DNA of 64,000 bases. Origin: Rhodococcus tibetensis. Lineage in GTDB: Bacteria; Actinomycetota; Actinomycetes; Mycobacteriales; Mycobacteriaceae. Below are positions 33,283-42,416 of the stretch, piece after piece. Position 1 is the stretch's first letter. Each line of letters opens with the position of its first letter. The notes under the pieces were generated by a model. It did no database searches. It had not been told where the DNA came from and worked only from the letters and a program-made list of their open reading frames with translations. The translations under genes and the position numbers were made by a program. Location of the stretch: contig NZ_JANFQF010000008.1 of assembly GCF_024438035.1 (NCBI RefSeq), positions 186,001-250,000 of the forward strand. The letters are read 5' to 3'.

Positions 33283-33786
33283 ATGTCGTGGAGCCGGGCC
33301 GAACTGGACGAGGCATTCGCGCACTATCAACGAAGCGTCAACCGTTGCGTCGAACTCGGTGATTGGAACGGTTTCGCCGACCTCTTCACCCAGGACGCCA
33401 CCTACGCGGAGCATGCGTTCGGAAATTTCGAGGGGCGCGAGGCGATCCGCGCATGGGTCACGCGGACCATGTCTGCGTTTCCCGGCAGCCGAATGACACA
33501 GTTTCCCGCGAACTGGTACGTGATCGACGAAGAACGCGGATGGGTGATCTGCGAAATCGATAACCCGATGGAAGATCCGGGAGATGGCTCGGCGCACGCG
33601 GCCGCCAACATCACGATCCTCCACTACGCGGGCGACAACCTGTGGTCGCGGGAAGAAGACGCGTACAACCCGCTGAATTTTCTTGCCACAGCCAAGAACT
33701 GGTGCCGCGCAGCGGAAGCGGCGGGAACGCTTCCCGACGATGCTCGGAAGTGGCTTGTCCGGATGGGCGAGAAGCCCACAGGTTAG
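33283..33786 (+). CDS. SnoaL-like/NTF2-fold protein
   Basis: 167 residues from the ATG at 33283 (GGGAAGGA upstream). The segments WNGFADLFTQDATYAEHAFGNFEGREAIRAWV and INWY-type NWYVIDEERGWVICEIDNPM are typical of SnoaL-like nuclear transport factor 2 proteins, a cone-shaped barrel used by hydratases, isomerases and cyclases. Substrate unknown; related actinobacterial proteins occur in steroid and polyketide degradation. Monocistronic, ending 21 bases from the convergent DUF1906 gene. Confidence 0.82.
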   Translation: MSWSRAELDEAFAHYQRSVNRCVELGDWNGFADLFTQDATYAEHAFGNFEGREAIRAWVTRTMSAFPGSRMTQFPANWYVIDEERGWVICEIDNPMEDPGDGSAHAAANITILHYAGDNLWSREEDAYNPLNFLATAKNWCRAAEAAGTLPDDARKWLVRMGEKPTG

Positions 33787-33807
33787 GCGCTCAGCACAGC
33801 TAGAAGC

Positions 33808-34548
33808 TCACCACTGGCCGTAGTCGGGGGCGAGAATGTCGTTGAGGTCGATGCCGACGCCGTCGACCGTGCTGGCGTCGATTTCGTACTGGTGCAGATG
33901 TGCTTTCGGGTGGACGAACCCCTCCGGTGTACCCCAATCGTGCTGCCAGTACCACGATCCGAGTCCGGCGAGGATGGCTAAGTCGAGCGTCGGGGAGTTC
34001 GCGTAGATTCCCGTATTCGCCTTACCCACCACCGATTCCCAGCCGGCGAGATAGGGCGCGATCATCGTGAGAAAGTCTGCCGGCGTGGGATTGTCGTCGA
34101 TCGACGCATAGATCGGCTTGTTCTCGGGACCCCCGGCCGCGAGGTGGAGCTCGAGTCCGCGCTCCGCGTGACGTTTGCCCGCCTCGAGTCCGCCACGCCA
34201 ATCCGCCGTCGAACCTTTCCCGAACTGGTAGCAGGACACGACAGACAACCCCGCCTCTTGCAATGCGCTCGCCTCGTCGGCGCGGAGCGGTTTACCCACC
34301 ATCCACTCCGCCCCCGGCCGCCGATCCGACACGTACCTGATGGCCCCGGCGTATCCGGCCGCGCTGATCGCCTCTGCAGACGGCACTCCGCCCGAGTAGT
34401 CGATGAGCGTGCCGAGACTGTCGGCATGCGCCACCGCCCCCGATACCAAGTTGGAGGTGAGCGCGGCAACTCCGGCCACGGCCGACCCCGCCGCCGCGTA
34501 CCGGAACAGGTCTCGTCGAGAAATATGCACTGTGCCCCTCATATCCAA
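33808..34548 (-). CDS. Tat-exported DUF1906 (glycoside-hydrolase-like) protein
   Basis: 246 residues. The N-terminus has a twin-arginine signal (SRRDLFRYAA, then a hydrophobic Ala/Val/Gly stretch and AHA cleavage). The mature domain starts GTLIDYSGGVPSAEAISAAGYAGAIRYVS and has the DUF1906 features CYQFGKGSTADWRGG, IYASIDDNPTPADF, GIYANSPTLD and the end YEIDASTVDGVGIDLNDIL. The family is a TIM-barrel related to GH25 lysozymes; Rv2525c of M. tuberculosis is a Tat-exported member linked to cell-wall arabinogalactan. Hydrolase activity is unproven. Confidence 0.9.
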   Translation of the reverse strand: MDMRGTVHISRRDLFRYAAAGSAVAGVAALTSNLVSGAVAHADSLGTLIDYSGGVPSAEAISAAGYAGAIRYVSDRRPGAEWMVGKPLRADEASALQEAGLSVVSCYQFGKGSTADWRGGLEAGKRHAERGLELHLAAGGPENKPIYASIDDNPTPADFLTMIAPYLAGWESVVGKANTGIYANSPTLDLAILAGLGSWYWQHDWGTPEGFVHPKAHLHQYEIDASTVDGVGIDLNDILAPDYGQW

Positions 34549-34859
34549 TCGGTCGCGCCCCGGCGTGTCGTCGACGTGTGGTTCCGCTCAGTAGTTATCT
34601 TGTTCGGTTTGCATTCCACCACACTCACTGGTGTCCCGCCAGCCACTTGCACGACATCAGTCACACTGGACACTCGAGTTCGGCGAAGCACCATCGCGCG
34701 AGTCACTGCCTCCTGTCGATGTGACGCCCAGCCAGGTGCCGGGGCGGCGTGAGGGACCACACGTTGCACGTTACTCCGATTAACACATACCTTGGGGGCC
34801 GTGTGGGGTGGACGCCTCGCACGAACAAGTGTCGTTCCATCGCGAAAGGGCGGTGTGTC
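34549..34859. other. Intergenic region upstream of the DUF1906 gene
   Basis: 311 bases with local AT-rich stretches. It holds the leftward promoter of the Tat-exported gene and probably the promoter of the 40-codon gene at 34860. No repeat, RNA gene or further coding sequence could be supported. Confidence 0.4.
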
Positions 34860-34982
34860 ATGAGCATTGCGGTTGTCTCGATTCTGATCGCCATCGGACT
34901 CACTCCACTCCTCGTGAGCGGCGGCGGAGACCTCGACTTCCAGGCCCGCCAACTCGGGGACCGAATGCGGGCCCGCCACTGA
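34860..34982 (+). CDS. Small single-pass membrane protein
   Basis: 40 residues from the ATG at 34860, with AAGGGCGG about nine bases upstream. One hydrophobic helix (MSIAVVSILIAIGLTPLLV) is followed by a short polar tail DFQARQLGDRMRARH. An earlier in-frame start at 34749 adds a sequence without hydrophobic or conserved character. Function unknown; it ends 9 bases before the convergent EstB-like gene. Confidence 0.5.
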   Translation: MSIAVVSILIAIGLTPLLVSGGGDLDFQARQLGDRMRARH

Positions 34983-34991
34983 CGCAGAGAG

Positions 34992-36200
34992 TTACACCTT
35001 GGACGCGATAGCGAGTGCGGTCGATCCGAGCTTCGGTAGACGTAGGTCGGCGATGGGGGTGAGCATGTTGCCCAGCCGATTGGTGACGAAGGCGATCGAC
35101 AGCCCCGTCTCGGCGTCGGCGAACGCGCCCGAGCCGCCCAAGCCGTAGTGGCCGAACGTCTTCGACGGCTGGGTGCGCCTCGCTACCATGCCGGCGTGGT
35201 AGCCGAGACGCCAATTCATGGGTAGACCCAGAACGTAGTCGCGGCCCGTCGTCTGTACCTCACCGAGTTGCGTCACGACCTCGGGGGCGAGAAATTCGAC
35301 GCCACCCACCGTGCCGCGATTTGCCAACGCCCCGTACATCTTTGCCAGCGCGCGAGCGCTGAACACTCCGTTCCACCCGGGCATCACACTGTCGTGGATA
35401 GCAGGGTTGCGGACGAGCAGATCGAACCCCGCCGGCATTCCTGCATCAGCGACGTTGCGCAGTCCCGGCAACTGCGACATCGCAAAGGACGTCGCGGCCC
35501 ACGGCACACCGAACGGGTTGATGTGCGGGAAGGTTCGGGCGATCCGGCCGCGTTCGTCGAGCGGAACCGCGTACCAGAAGTCCTTGACCCCGAGCGGTTC
35601 GGCGATCTCGGCTCGCACCAGCTCGGTAAAAGGCGTTCCCGCCGCCCGCGACGTCACTTCCGCGATCAGCGAGCCGAATGTGACCGCGTGATAGCCGGGA
35701 GCGCGCAATCGGCGCCGATCCGGGGTCGCGGCGGCAAGCGCGGCACTGACGAGGGAATGGTCCATCAGGCTCAATGGTTCGGGAACCAGCCCTCGCACCC
35801 GGTGGAGCCCGGCACGATGCGAGAGCAGCTCACGTACCGTGATCGCCTCCTTGCCCGCCGCTGCGAACTCCGGCCAGTACTGCGCGATGGGGACGTCGTA
35901 CTCGATGACGCCGCGCCCTGCCAGTCTGTGCAACACCGTAGACGCCACACCCTTGCCGGTGGAGAACGTCAGCGTGACGGTGTCGCCGTTCCACTGCGTG
36001 GCCCGGCTCGCCCATCCCGCCCACACGTCGACGACGGGCTCGCCGTGCAGATACACCGACAGGGCGCCGCCGCCTTGCTTCGTGTCTCTGAACAATTGGA
36101 AGAACTGGTCCACGAGCTTCCCGAAGCGCCGGTCAACCAGCATTCCTGCCGGAGGCCGCGCCGTTCGGCCGATCAACGGCCACGGCGTTGTGGTCGTCAT
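34992..36200 (-). CDS. Serine hydrolase of the beta-lactamase/EstB family
   Basis: 402 residues from the ATG at 36200; an extension to 36314 has no family features. The penicillin-binding-protein-like fold is clear: the nucleophile in STGK (Ser80-Lys83), the tyrosine motif YHAVTFG, LSHRAGL, and the C-terminal GLGGSGAFADAETGLSIAFVTNRLG. No signal peptide is present, so it is a cytoplasmic esterase or lipase of the EstB/LipP group rather than a secreted lactamase. Substrate unknown. Confidence 0.88.
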   Translation of the reverse strand: MTTTTPWPLIGRTARPPAGMLVDRRFGKLVDQFFQLFRDTKQGGGALSVYLHGEPVVDVWAGWASRATQWNGDTVTLTFSTGKGVASTVLHRLAGRGVIEYDVPIAQYWPEFAAAGKEAITVRELLSHRAGLHRVRGLVPEPLSLMDHSLVSAALAAATPDRRRLRAPGYHAVTFGSLIAEVTSRAAGTPFTELVRAEIAEPLGVKDFWYAVPLDERGRIARTFPHINPFGVPWAATSFAMSQLPGLRNVADAGMPAGFDLLVRNPAIHDSVMPGWNGVFSARALAKMYGALANRGTVGGVEFLAPEVVTQLGEVQTTGRDYVLGLPMNWRLGYHAGMVARRTQPSKTFGHYGLGGSGAFADAETGLSIAFVTNRLGNMLTPIADLRLPKLGSTALAIASKV

Positions 36201-36360
36201 GCCAGTTGTCCTCGCACTCGTTTCCCGTGAGCACTGTGCACACCTACTTCCTCTGTACACACCGCGGAGGCTGTGGGTGGCGGTTGGAGGCCGACGTGAC
36301 CGCTTCGTGGCCATACCGCAACGGAAAATGCGCCTGAACAGCGCACGAGCAGGCCTTTCG

Positions 36361-37248
36361 CTATTTCGGTTCGAGTGAGCGGAAATAGTCCGAACAGACC
36401 TCCACGTCCTCTACGAGGCGCGTGGTGGTCTGAACTCCGAGCGCGTGTTCCTTGAGCAGGTCGCACAGCCGGTCTCCGTCGATGAGATCGATGGGAGGTG
36501 CCCCGTCACGCTTGGACTCGGTGCGGGCGTCACCGGTGAAGGTGCCGGTCGTGATGAGGAGCCCTTTCTCGCCACGTCCTGCCATTGCGCCGCGGAAATC
36601 ACGCACGGCCCCGGCGCCGACGCTGCCGCTGTGACGCTTGCATTGGAAGAAAACGGGGAAACTGAGCAACGACAGTTGGTACACGCCGAGACCCTCGATG
36701 TCGCCCTCTCCCCCGCGCCACGTGACGGACGCGCTCGAGAACCCGGCTTCGCGCAGCAACCGCTGAGTGAGGCGTTCGAACGCAGCGGGCGACATCTTCA
36801 GGACAGTCTCGAGGAGCACGTCCTTCCAGCCGGCATCAGTATCGACTTCGGCGATGTTCGCCTCCGGCTCGTCACTCCTGCGTGACGCGGCCTTGGCCGA
36901 TTTGCGCGCGGCGTTCCTTTTTCGGTTCTCGGCCGAGGACTCGGCGTGCAGGGGCCGGATCTCACCTTCGGTGACCTCGCGACCCTTTTCTGTCACGCTC
37001 CACACCCCGCGGCGACTGTTCGTGAGCAGACCCATCCCCTTGAGGTGGGTGCGGGCCCACGCCAATCGATATTCGATCTCGGTACTCGGCCCGTCTCCGT
37101 GCAGCACACCCTGCACGTCGGACGACAGTCCTTCACGCTCGATGACCGCGTTGTCGAGTTCCTCGTTGGACGCCGAACCGCCGAGCGCAATCACAGCCTG
37201 AAGTGCCGGCCACAGGAGATCGACGTACCGAGGAACCTGAACAGTCAT
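36361..37248 (-). CDS. Mrr-type restriction endonuclease-like protein
   Basis: 295 residues from the ATG at 37248. The N-terminal winged-helix domain (VPRYVDLLWPALQAVIALGG to GVWSVTEKGREV) and the C-terminal Mrr catalytic domain (SPAAFERLTQRLLREAGF to GLLITTGTFTGDA) are joined by a basic linker. The PD-(D/E)xK site is visible as GGEGDIEG with the aspartate and FFQCKRH with the QxK lysine. Mrr enzymes cut methylated DNA. There is no methylase nearby, which fits a solitary type IV enzyme that attacks modified foreign DNA. It lies 55 bases after the CLC gene on the same strand. Confidence 0.9.
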   Translation of the reverse strand: MTVQVPRYVDLLWPALQAVIALGGSASNEELDNAVIEREGLSSDVQGVLHGDGPSTEIEYRLAWARTHLKGMGLLTNSRRGVWSVTEKGREVTEGEIRPLHAESSAENRKRNAARKSAKAASRRSDEPEANIAEVDTDAGWKDVLLETVLKMSPAAFERLTQRLLREAGFSSASVTWRGGEGDIEGLGVYQLSLLSFPVFFQCKRHSGSVGAGAVRDFRGAMAGRGEKGLLITTGTFTGDARTESKRDGAPPIDLIDGDRLCDLLKEHALGVQTTTRLVEDVEVCSDYFRSLEPK

Positions 37249-37303
37249 GGCGACAAGCATGCCGGAATCCACCGGGCCGCCCACACACCGGACCCCGATC
37301 CGC

Positions 37304-38716
37304 TCACCCGGGCGAATTCTGCAACTGCCGAGCCTCCTCGCGGTTTTCGAGCTGCGCCCGGTAGATCGTCTTCCCGGATCGCCGCACGATGAGATACGAG
37401 AGGGCGACGGCAACCATTCCCGGGGCCAGCACGCCGATGCTGCCCGTCATCTCTGCCACCATCAGCATCACCGCGAGCGGTGCCCGGGCGATGCTGCCGA
37501 AGCAGGCCATCATGCCGACGATGACGAACGGCGCCGGGTTGTCGGGGACGCCGGGGGCGATGGGTTCGAGCAAACGCCAGACCGCAGCCCCGGTGAATGC
37601 CCCGATCACCATGCCGGGACCGAAAATGCCGCCGGAACCACCGGACCCGATTGACAACGACGTGGCGAGGATCTTCGCGAACGGCAACAACATCACCACC
37701 CACAGCGGAATCGCGGCGAGGTCGACGCGGGCCATCGATTGCTGAATCCAGCCGTAGCCGCTGCCGAGCACCTCAGGAAGAGCAAGTGCCATCAGTCCGA
37801 CGAGGAGTCCCCCGATCGCCGGCTTGAGGATGCGGCTTCCCGGCAGCCGATGGCTCAGATCGACGAACGAGTAGAACGTTCCGCTGTACAGAAGTCCGAT
37901 CAGCCCCGCCAGGATCCCGATGAGCGCGAACCACACCAGCTGTACCGGGGAATTGAACGTGTAATCCGACGCGGCCGCACCGAACAACGGTCCGAAACCG
38001 AGGACGCTGCCGAACACGGAGTAGCTGACGATCGAGGCGACGAGGCCCGGCACGAGGACGTCGTATTCGAAGTCGTCCTTGTAGGGGATCGCGCAACACA
38101 GCACCGCCCCACCGAGTGGGGCACCGAAGATGGCGCCGATGCCGGACCCGATTCCCACCCCGACAGCGATCCTGCCGTCGCGGTCGGACAGGTCGAGCCT
38201 GCGGGCGAGGAGCGAGCCGAAACCTGCCGAAATCTGTGCCGTCGGCCCCTCGCGTCCGCCCGACCCGCCCGACCCGATGGTGATCGCGGAGGCCACAAGT
38301 TTCACCAGGACGACACGGATCCGGATCATCCGGGGATTCCGGTGAAACGCCTCGATCGCCGCATCGGTGCCGTGCCCTTCGGCCTCCGGTGCCAGAGTGA
38401 ACACGATCACTCCTGAAACCAGTCCGCCCAATGCCACCACGAGCGGGACAGCCCAGGGCCGGGTGAATTCGCCGCTCCCCGCAGCCCCGCCGTCCCCCGC
38501 TGCGGACGGCGGCTGATACCCGGCGAGTTCTCCGAGCAGCAGGTGCGTTGTTCCCGCGAGGGCGATCGAGAACACCACTGCCCCGAGCCCGGCGATCACG
38601 CCGATGACAAGTCCCAGCACGAGCCACTTCGGCAGGTAGCTCGCACTGCGGACCCACGCGGCTATCGACGTCGGGATCGACCGCAAGGCCCTTGACACGG
38701 GCGCCACGCGGGTCAC
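37304..38716 (-). CDS. CLC family chloride channel or H+/Cl- antiporter
   Basis: 470 residues, GTG start. Membrane transporter with the CLC signatures GGREGPTAQ (with the gating glutamate) and GSGGIFGPGMVIG. The first selectivity motif, usually GSGIP, reads GHGTD here, as in a divergent bacterial subgroup. There is no C-terminal CBS domain. The start overlaps the stop of the amidohydrolase gene (GTGA), so both are translated together. Halide specificity cannot be told. Confidence 0.9.
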   Translation of the reverse strand: MTRVAPVSRALRSIPTSIAAWVRSASYLPKWLVLGLVIGVIAGLGAVVFSIALAGTTHLLLGELAGYQPPSAAGDGGAAGSGEFTRPWAVPLVVALGGLVSGVIVFTLAPEAEGHGTDAAIEAFHRNPRMIRIRVVLVKLVASAITIGSGGSGGREGPTAQISAGFGSLLARRLDLSDRDGRIAVGVGIGSGIGAIFGAPLGGAVLCCAIPYKDDFEYDVLVPGLVASIVSYSVFGSVLGFGPLFGAAASDYTFNSPVQLVWFALIGILAGLIGLLYSGTFYSFVDLSHRLPGSRILKPAIGGLLVGLMALALPEVLGSGYGWIQQSMARVDLAAIPLWVVMLLPFAKILATSLSIGSGGSGGIFGPGMVIGAFTGAAVWRLLEPIAPGVPDNPAPFVIVGMMACFGSIARAPLAVMLMVAEMTGSIGVLAPGMVAVALSYLIVRRSGKTIYRAQLENREEARQLQNSPG

Positions 38717-40344
38717 TCCAGCTTTCCGAAGACCGTCCGGCCCTCCAGAATCGTGGCGAGCACCTCGAGATCCGCTATGTCTTCAGGGTCGACGCGCAGC
38801 GGATTGGCCGACAACACTACGAGATCGGCATGCTTGCCTGGGGTGATCGATCCGATGGCATCCTCACTGTGCAGGTGCCAAGCCGAGTTGACGGTCTCTG
38901 CTCGCAGTGCTTCGAGGACGGGAATTCGTTCCTCGGGAGCGAGGACGCGTCCCGACCGTGTTCGGCGGGTGACCGCGTCGGCGATGTTGCGCAACGGGTT
39001 CGTGGGTGTGACCGGCCCATCGTTGTGGAAGGAAATACGCTGACCGGCTGCAATCGCGGAAGCTGCCGCAGCCCAATGTGATCCGCGCTCGGCTCCGAAC
39101 AAATCGTCGACGAGAACGTCACCCCAGTAGTAGAGATGGTCGACGAACATGCTGCAGGTGACGCCCAGCTCCGTTGCTCTGCGGAATTGATCCGGACGCA
39201 TGGCCCCGACGTGTTCGAGGCGCAGACGGTGGTCTTCGCGCGGCACCTCGGCGAGCATTCGCTCCCATGCATCGAGGACCATGGTGACCGCGTCGTCGCC
39301 GTTGGCGTGACACGAGATCTGCCAGCCCTTCTCGAAATACGGCCTGCTGATGTCATATACCTCGTCGGCCGTGTAATTCGCCTTGCCACGGGTGCCGGCG
39401 AGACCCAGCGACCGGGTGACCTCCGAATCGATGTACGGAAAACTGGTGGCGGCGTTGCCGACCCAGGGAGAGCCGTCCGACCAGATCTTGATGCCGACCT
39501 GACGCAGGAGGTCGTTGCCGACACCGGGCGACACCGCAGTGGCGCGTTGGGAATTCGACATCTCGTACAGGCGCAGCCGAGTGGTGAGCGCGCCGGACCG
39601 CGCGATTGCCGTCAAAGCCGCACTGAATCGAGGGTCGAATGCCATCTCACTCACGGTCGTGACCCCCACGGCATTCATCCGCGCACATTCGGCCGCGAGA
39701 AGTTCGGGGAGACGGGCGGTTGCGCCGGCAAGTACGTTGGCGGCCACTGCCATGACGGCGGGTGCTTCGAACGCCGACCCGTCGAGTTCGCCCGACGAGT
39801 CCCGGCCGAAGCTACCACCTTCAGGGTCGGGCGTCTTCCGCGTGAGCCCGGCCTCGCGCGCCGCGACATCGTTGAAGTAGGCGACGTGGCCAGTGTTGTG
39901 CAGGATCACCATCGACGTCTCGGGCGCAACGGAATTGAGCCAATTCCGAGTGGGGGCGGGCAAGCCCTTCTGCAGCAGCGGATCCCATCCATTGAAGACG
40001 ACACCCTCCGGGTGCTCGCCGACCGCACGGCGAACGGTGTCGACCACAGTGTCGGCATCGGCGACGGTGACCGGGCGGATGTCCACCACGGGCTCGCCGA
40101 GCAGAACCGCCGAGTTCAGCGGATGCCCGTGGGCCTCGACGAATCCCGGCATGATGCACGCGCGGTGCACGTCCACGGTCGCGGTAGTGGGCCCGATGAG
40201 CGGAAACACCACGGCGTCATTTCCGACAGCGGCTATTCGTCCGTCGCGCACAGCAACGGCCTGCGCTCGTGGCTGCCTGTCGTTCATGGTGACCACGTCA
40301 CCGAACAGCACCAGATCGGCTGCCTTCTCGTCGTTCGTGCCCAT
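38713..40344 (-). CDS. Amidohydrolase family 3 (YtcJ-like) protein
   Basis: 543 residues. A metal-dependent amidohydrolase: the N-terminal beta-sandwich LVLFGDVVTMNDRQPRAQAVAVRDGRI, the first metal motif PGFVEAHGHP (HxH), ISCHANGDDAV, LRLEHVGAMRPDQ, and the C-terminal GSITPGKHADLVVLSANPL are all in place. YtcJ-type enzymes hydrolyse N-acyl or formamide bonds and many have unknown substrates. It overlaps the CLC gene by four bases and is divergent from the old-yellow-enzyme gene with 139 bases between. Confidence 0.9.
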   Translation of the reverse strand: MGTNDEKAADLVLFGDVVTMNDRQPRAQAVAVRDGRIAAVGNDAVVFPLIGPTTATVDVHRACIMPGFVEAHGHPLNSAVLLGEPVVDIRPVTVADADTVVDTVRRAVGEHPEGVVFNGWDPLLQKGLPAPTRNWLNSVAPETSMVILHNTGHVAYFNDVAAREAGLTRKTPDPEGGSFGRDSSGELDGSAFEAPAVMAVAANVLAGATARLPELLAAECARMNAVGVTTVSEMAFDPRFSAALTAIARSGALTTRLRLYEMSNSQRATAVSPGVGNDLLRQVGIKIWSDGSPWVGNAATSFPYIDSEVTRSLGLAGTRGKANYTADEVYDISRPYFEKGWQISCHANGDDAVTMVLDAWERMLAEVPREDHRLRLEHVGAMRPDQFRRATELGVTCSMFVDHLYYWGDVLVDDLFGAERGSHWAAAASAIAAGQRISFHNDGPVTPTNPLRNIADAVTRRTRSGRVLAPEERIPVLEALRAETVNSAWHLHSEDAIGSITPGKHADLVVLSANPLRVDPEDIADLEVLATILEGRTVFGKLE

Positions 40345-40483
40345 CAGTGCACCCTCCCGTCAGACCGGGCGTGGGCGAGTGCCCGCGCGCCGGCAGCGAG
40401 CGTCGACTGGAACTTCAGATTACAACTCGAGATGCAGGTCATATGTAGGAATAGGCAGCAAGAAGTCCCTGTTGCAGACAGTC

Positions 40484-41614
40484 ATGACCGAAACACCGCT
40501 ACCCGTGGACGGACTTTTCGAGCCGTTCGCAGTCAAATCGCTCCAGCTGCGCAACCGCTTCGCGATGGCCCCGATGACACGAGCCTTTTCGCCCGGCGGG
40601 ATTCCCGGCGACGATGTGGCGGCGTACTACCGGCGCCGCGCCGCCGGTGGAGTCGGTCTGATCATCACCGAGGGCACGTACATCCCCGACCCGGCCGCGG
40701 GAGCGCACACCCGAGTTCCGCTCCTTTACGGCAACGACAGCCTTGCCGGCTGGAAGTCCGTAGTGGACGCCGTCCATGCCGAGGGCGGGCAGATCATTCC
40801 GCAGCTGTGGCATCTCGGCGTCGAACGCGGACCACAGCCGCGAATGCATCCGGAGGTGACCACGGTCAGCCCTTCAGGGCTGGCGCTGGACGGAACCGCG
40901 GTCGGCCGGGCGTTCACCGGCCCCGAACTCGACACACTGCGCGAGGCATGGGTAGCCGCGGCCGTCAATGCTCAGGACGTCGGATTCGACGGTATCGAGC
41001 TGCACGGCGCCCACGGCTACCTGCTGGATCAGTTCCTGTGGAACCGGACCAACCTCCGCTCGGACGGCTACGGCGGGTCGCTCGAGGCCAGAACGCGCTT
41101 TCCCGTCGAGGTCGTCTCGGCGATCCGCGAGGCCGTCGGTGAGGACTTCGCGATCGTCTACCGATTCTCCCAGTGGAAGTCGAACCATTACGACTCGCGC
41201 ATCGCCGAAACCCCGGACGAGCTCGCGAAGATCCTTGCCCCCTTGGCCGCTGCAGGCGTCGACGTGCTGCACCCGTCCACCCGCAGGCACTGGGAGCCCG
41301 CATTCGCCGAGCTCGGCGGAGGCGACGGCGAGATGGGCCTTGCGGGGTGGACGAAGAGGCTCACCGGACTTCCGACGATCACGGTCGGTTCCGTCGGACT
41401 CGACAAGGTGTTCACGACCGCATTCTCCGCAGACAGCGCCTCTGCCACGGTCGGCATCGACCGCCTTCTCGCCCAGTACGAGAACGGTGAGTTCGATGTG
41501 GTCGCCGTCGGCCGAGCGTTGTTGTCGGACCCGGAATGGGTACTCAAGTTGCGCGAAGGCAGGAGCGCCGAGCACGTCCCCTACACCGACGAGCACCGCA
41601 CCGTCTTGCACTGA
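40484..41614 (+). CDS. NADH:flavin oxidoreductase (old yellow enzyme family)
   Basis: 376 residues from the ATG at 40484; a longer frame upstream is antisense to the amidohydrolase. FMN beta/alpha barrel reducing activated C=C bonds with NAD(P)H. Diagnostic parts are LRNRFAMAPMTRAFSP, GGVGLIITEGTYI, the substrate-binding ELHGAHGYLLDQFLWNRTN, GYGGSLEARTRFP and VAVGRALLSDPEW. This is a 12-oxophytodienoate-reductase-like member without iron-sulfur domain. A short hairpin overlaps its end. Confidence 0.92.
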   Translation: MTETPLPVDGLFEPFAVKSLQLRNRFAMAPMTRAFSPGGIPGDDVAAYYRRRAAGGVGLIITEGTYIPDPAAGAHTRVPLLYGNDSLAGWKSVVDAVHAEGGQIIPQLWHLGVERGPQPRMHPEVTTVSPSGLALDGTAVGRAFTGPELDTLREAWVAAAVNAQDVGFDGIELHGAHGYLLDQFLWNRTNLRSDGYGGSLEARTRFPVEVVSAIREAVGEDFAIVYRFSQWKSNHYDSRIAETPDELAKILAPLAAAGVDVLHPSTRRHWEPAFAELGGGDGEMGLAGWTKRLTGLPTITVGSVGLDKVFTTAFSADSASATVGIDRLLAQYENGEFDVVAVGRALLSDPEWVLKLREGRSAEHVPYTDEHRTVLH

Positions 41615-41615
41615 G

Positions 41616-41632
41616 GACCGGAAATGCCGGTC
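41616..41632. terminator. Short hairpin between convergent genes
   Basis: GACCGG-AAATG-CCGGTC lies exactly between the stop codons of the oxidoreductase and the OmpA-like lipoprotein and could serve both as a bidirectional terminator. The stem is only six bases. Confidence 0.4.
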
Positions 41633-42158
41633 AGCTACCCTCGACGGTGATGTCCGCCTGATCGACGTTGACTCCGTCGCTCGGGTTCGCCGTGCCGTCG
41701 ACGGAGATCCGGCCCTTGTCGACACCTTGCGCGGCGAGTGCGTCGGCGACCGCATTGGCACGCTGCTCGGCCAATGCCTCCGCCGCCGCCTCGTCGGAGT
41801 TGACGGCGTATGCCGTGATCTCGACCTTGTTGTCGCTGGCTTTCAGGGCAGCGGCCACTGCCTTGATGGTCACGTCGGAGACGGCATTGAGTTCGGCGGA
41901 TCCCGATTCGAATCCGATAGGCACCGCCGCGATCGCCGAGTTGATGGCGTTCTGCGTGGCCTCGCGAGCCGTGTTCACGGCCGAGGACGCAGTAGCTTGC
42001 ACACTGCTCATCGCGCCCTCCATGCGTTCCGACATCGACGCCGAGGTGGTCGTCGTTGCGATCGGGGCCTGGTCCGAGCTGTCGTCGGTACACCCGGCTG
42101 CGCCTGCGACAGCGACGGCCGCCACTGCGATACCGGTGACGATGGTCTTGCGCATCAT
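41631..42158 (-). CDS. OmpA-like domain lipoprotein
   Basis: 175 residues from the ATG at 42158 (GGGGAA upstream). Signal peptide with lipobox AGAAGC, then a Thr/Ser/Ala-rich helical linker and a C-terminal OmpA-like peptidoglycan-binding domain: IGFESGSAELNAVS, VEITAYAVNSDEAAAEALAEQRANAVADALAAQGVD. The domain ends without the usual NRRVEI arginine segment, ending DADITVEGS-like, so it is a short variant. It probably sits in the cell envelope and touches peptidoglycan. The divergent neighbour encodes a PorH-like peptide. Confidence 0.85.
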   Translation of the reverse strand: MMRKTIVTGIAVAAVAVAGAAGCTDDSSDQAPIATTTTSASMSERMEGAMSSVQATASSAVNTAREATQNAINSAIAAVPIGFESGSAELNAVSDVTIKAVAAALKASDNKVEITAYAVNSDEAAAEALAEQRANAVADALAAQGVDKGRISVDGTANPSDGVNVDQADITVEGS

Positions 42159-42416
42159 GGATTCCCCTATACGTCTGTATTGCCGGAAGCCTTCTTGTGA
42201 GGATAGCCGCGACGCGATCCCGCGGCGGTTGTATTGGGATGAGCCGACAGGATCTGCACGCGGTGTGCAGATGCAGTGGGCGTCGCACAAGATATTTACT
42301 TTCCATTTCTCCCAAATCAATCTCCCGAATTGCGATCCCTATTCAGTCACGGTAAGAAGGTGGACGGCGCCCGCTCAGCGCCACAAATTCCCACAACCGA
42401 GCAAGGAGTTATCAGC

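Noticed and set aside
34749-34859. N-terminal extension of the small membrane protein at 34860
   Set aside because: The extension is polar and basic and would spoil the signal-anchor layout; the ATG at 34860 has a ribosome site.
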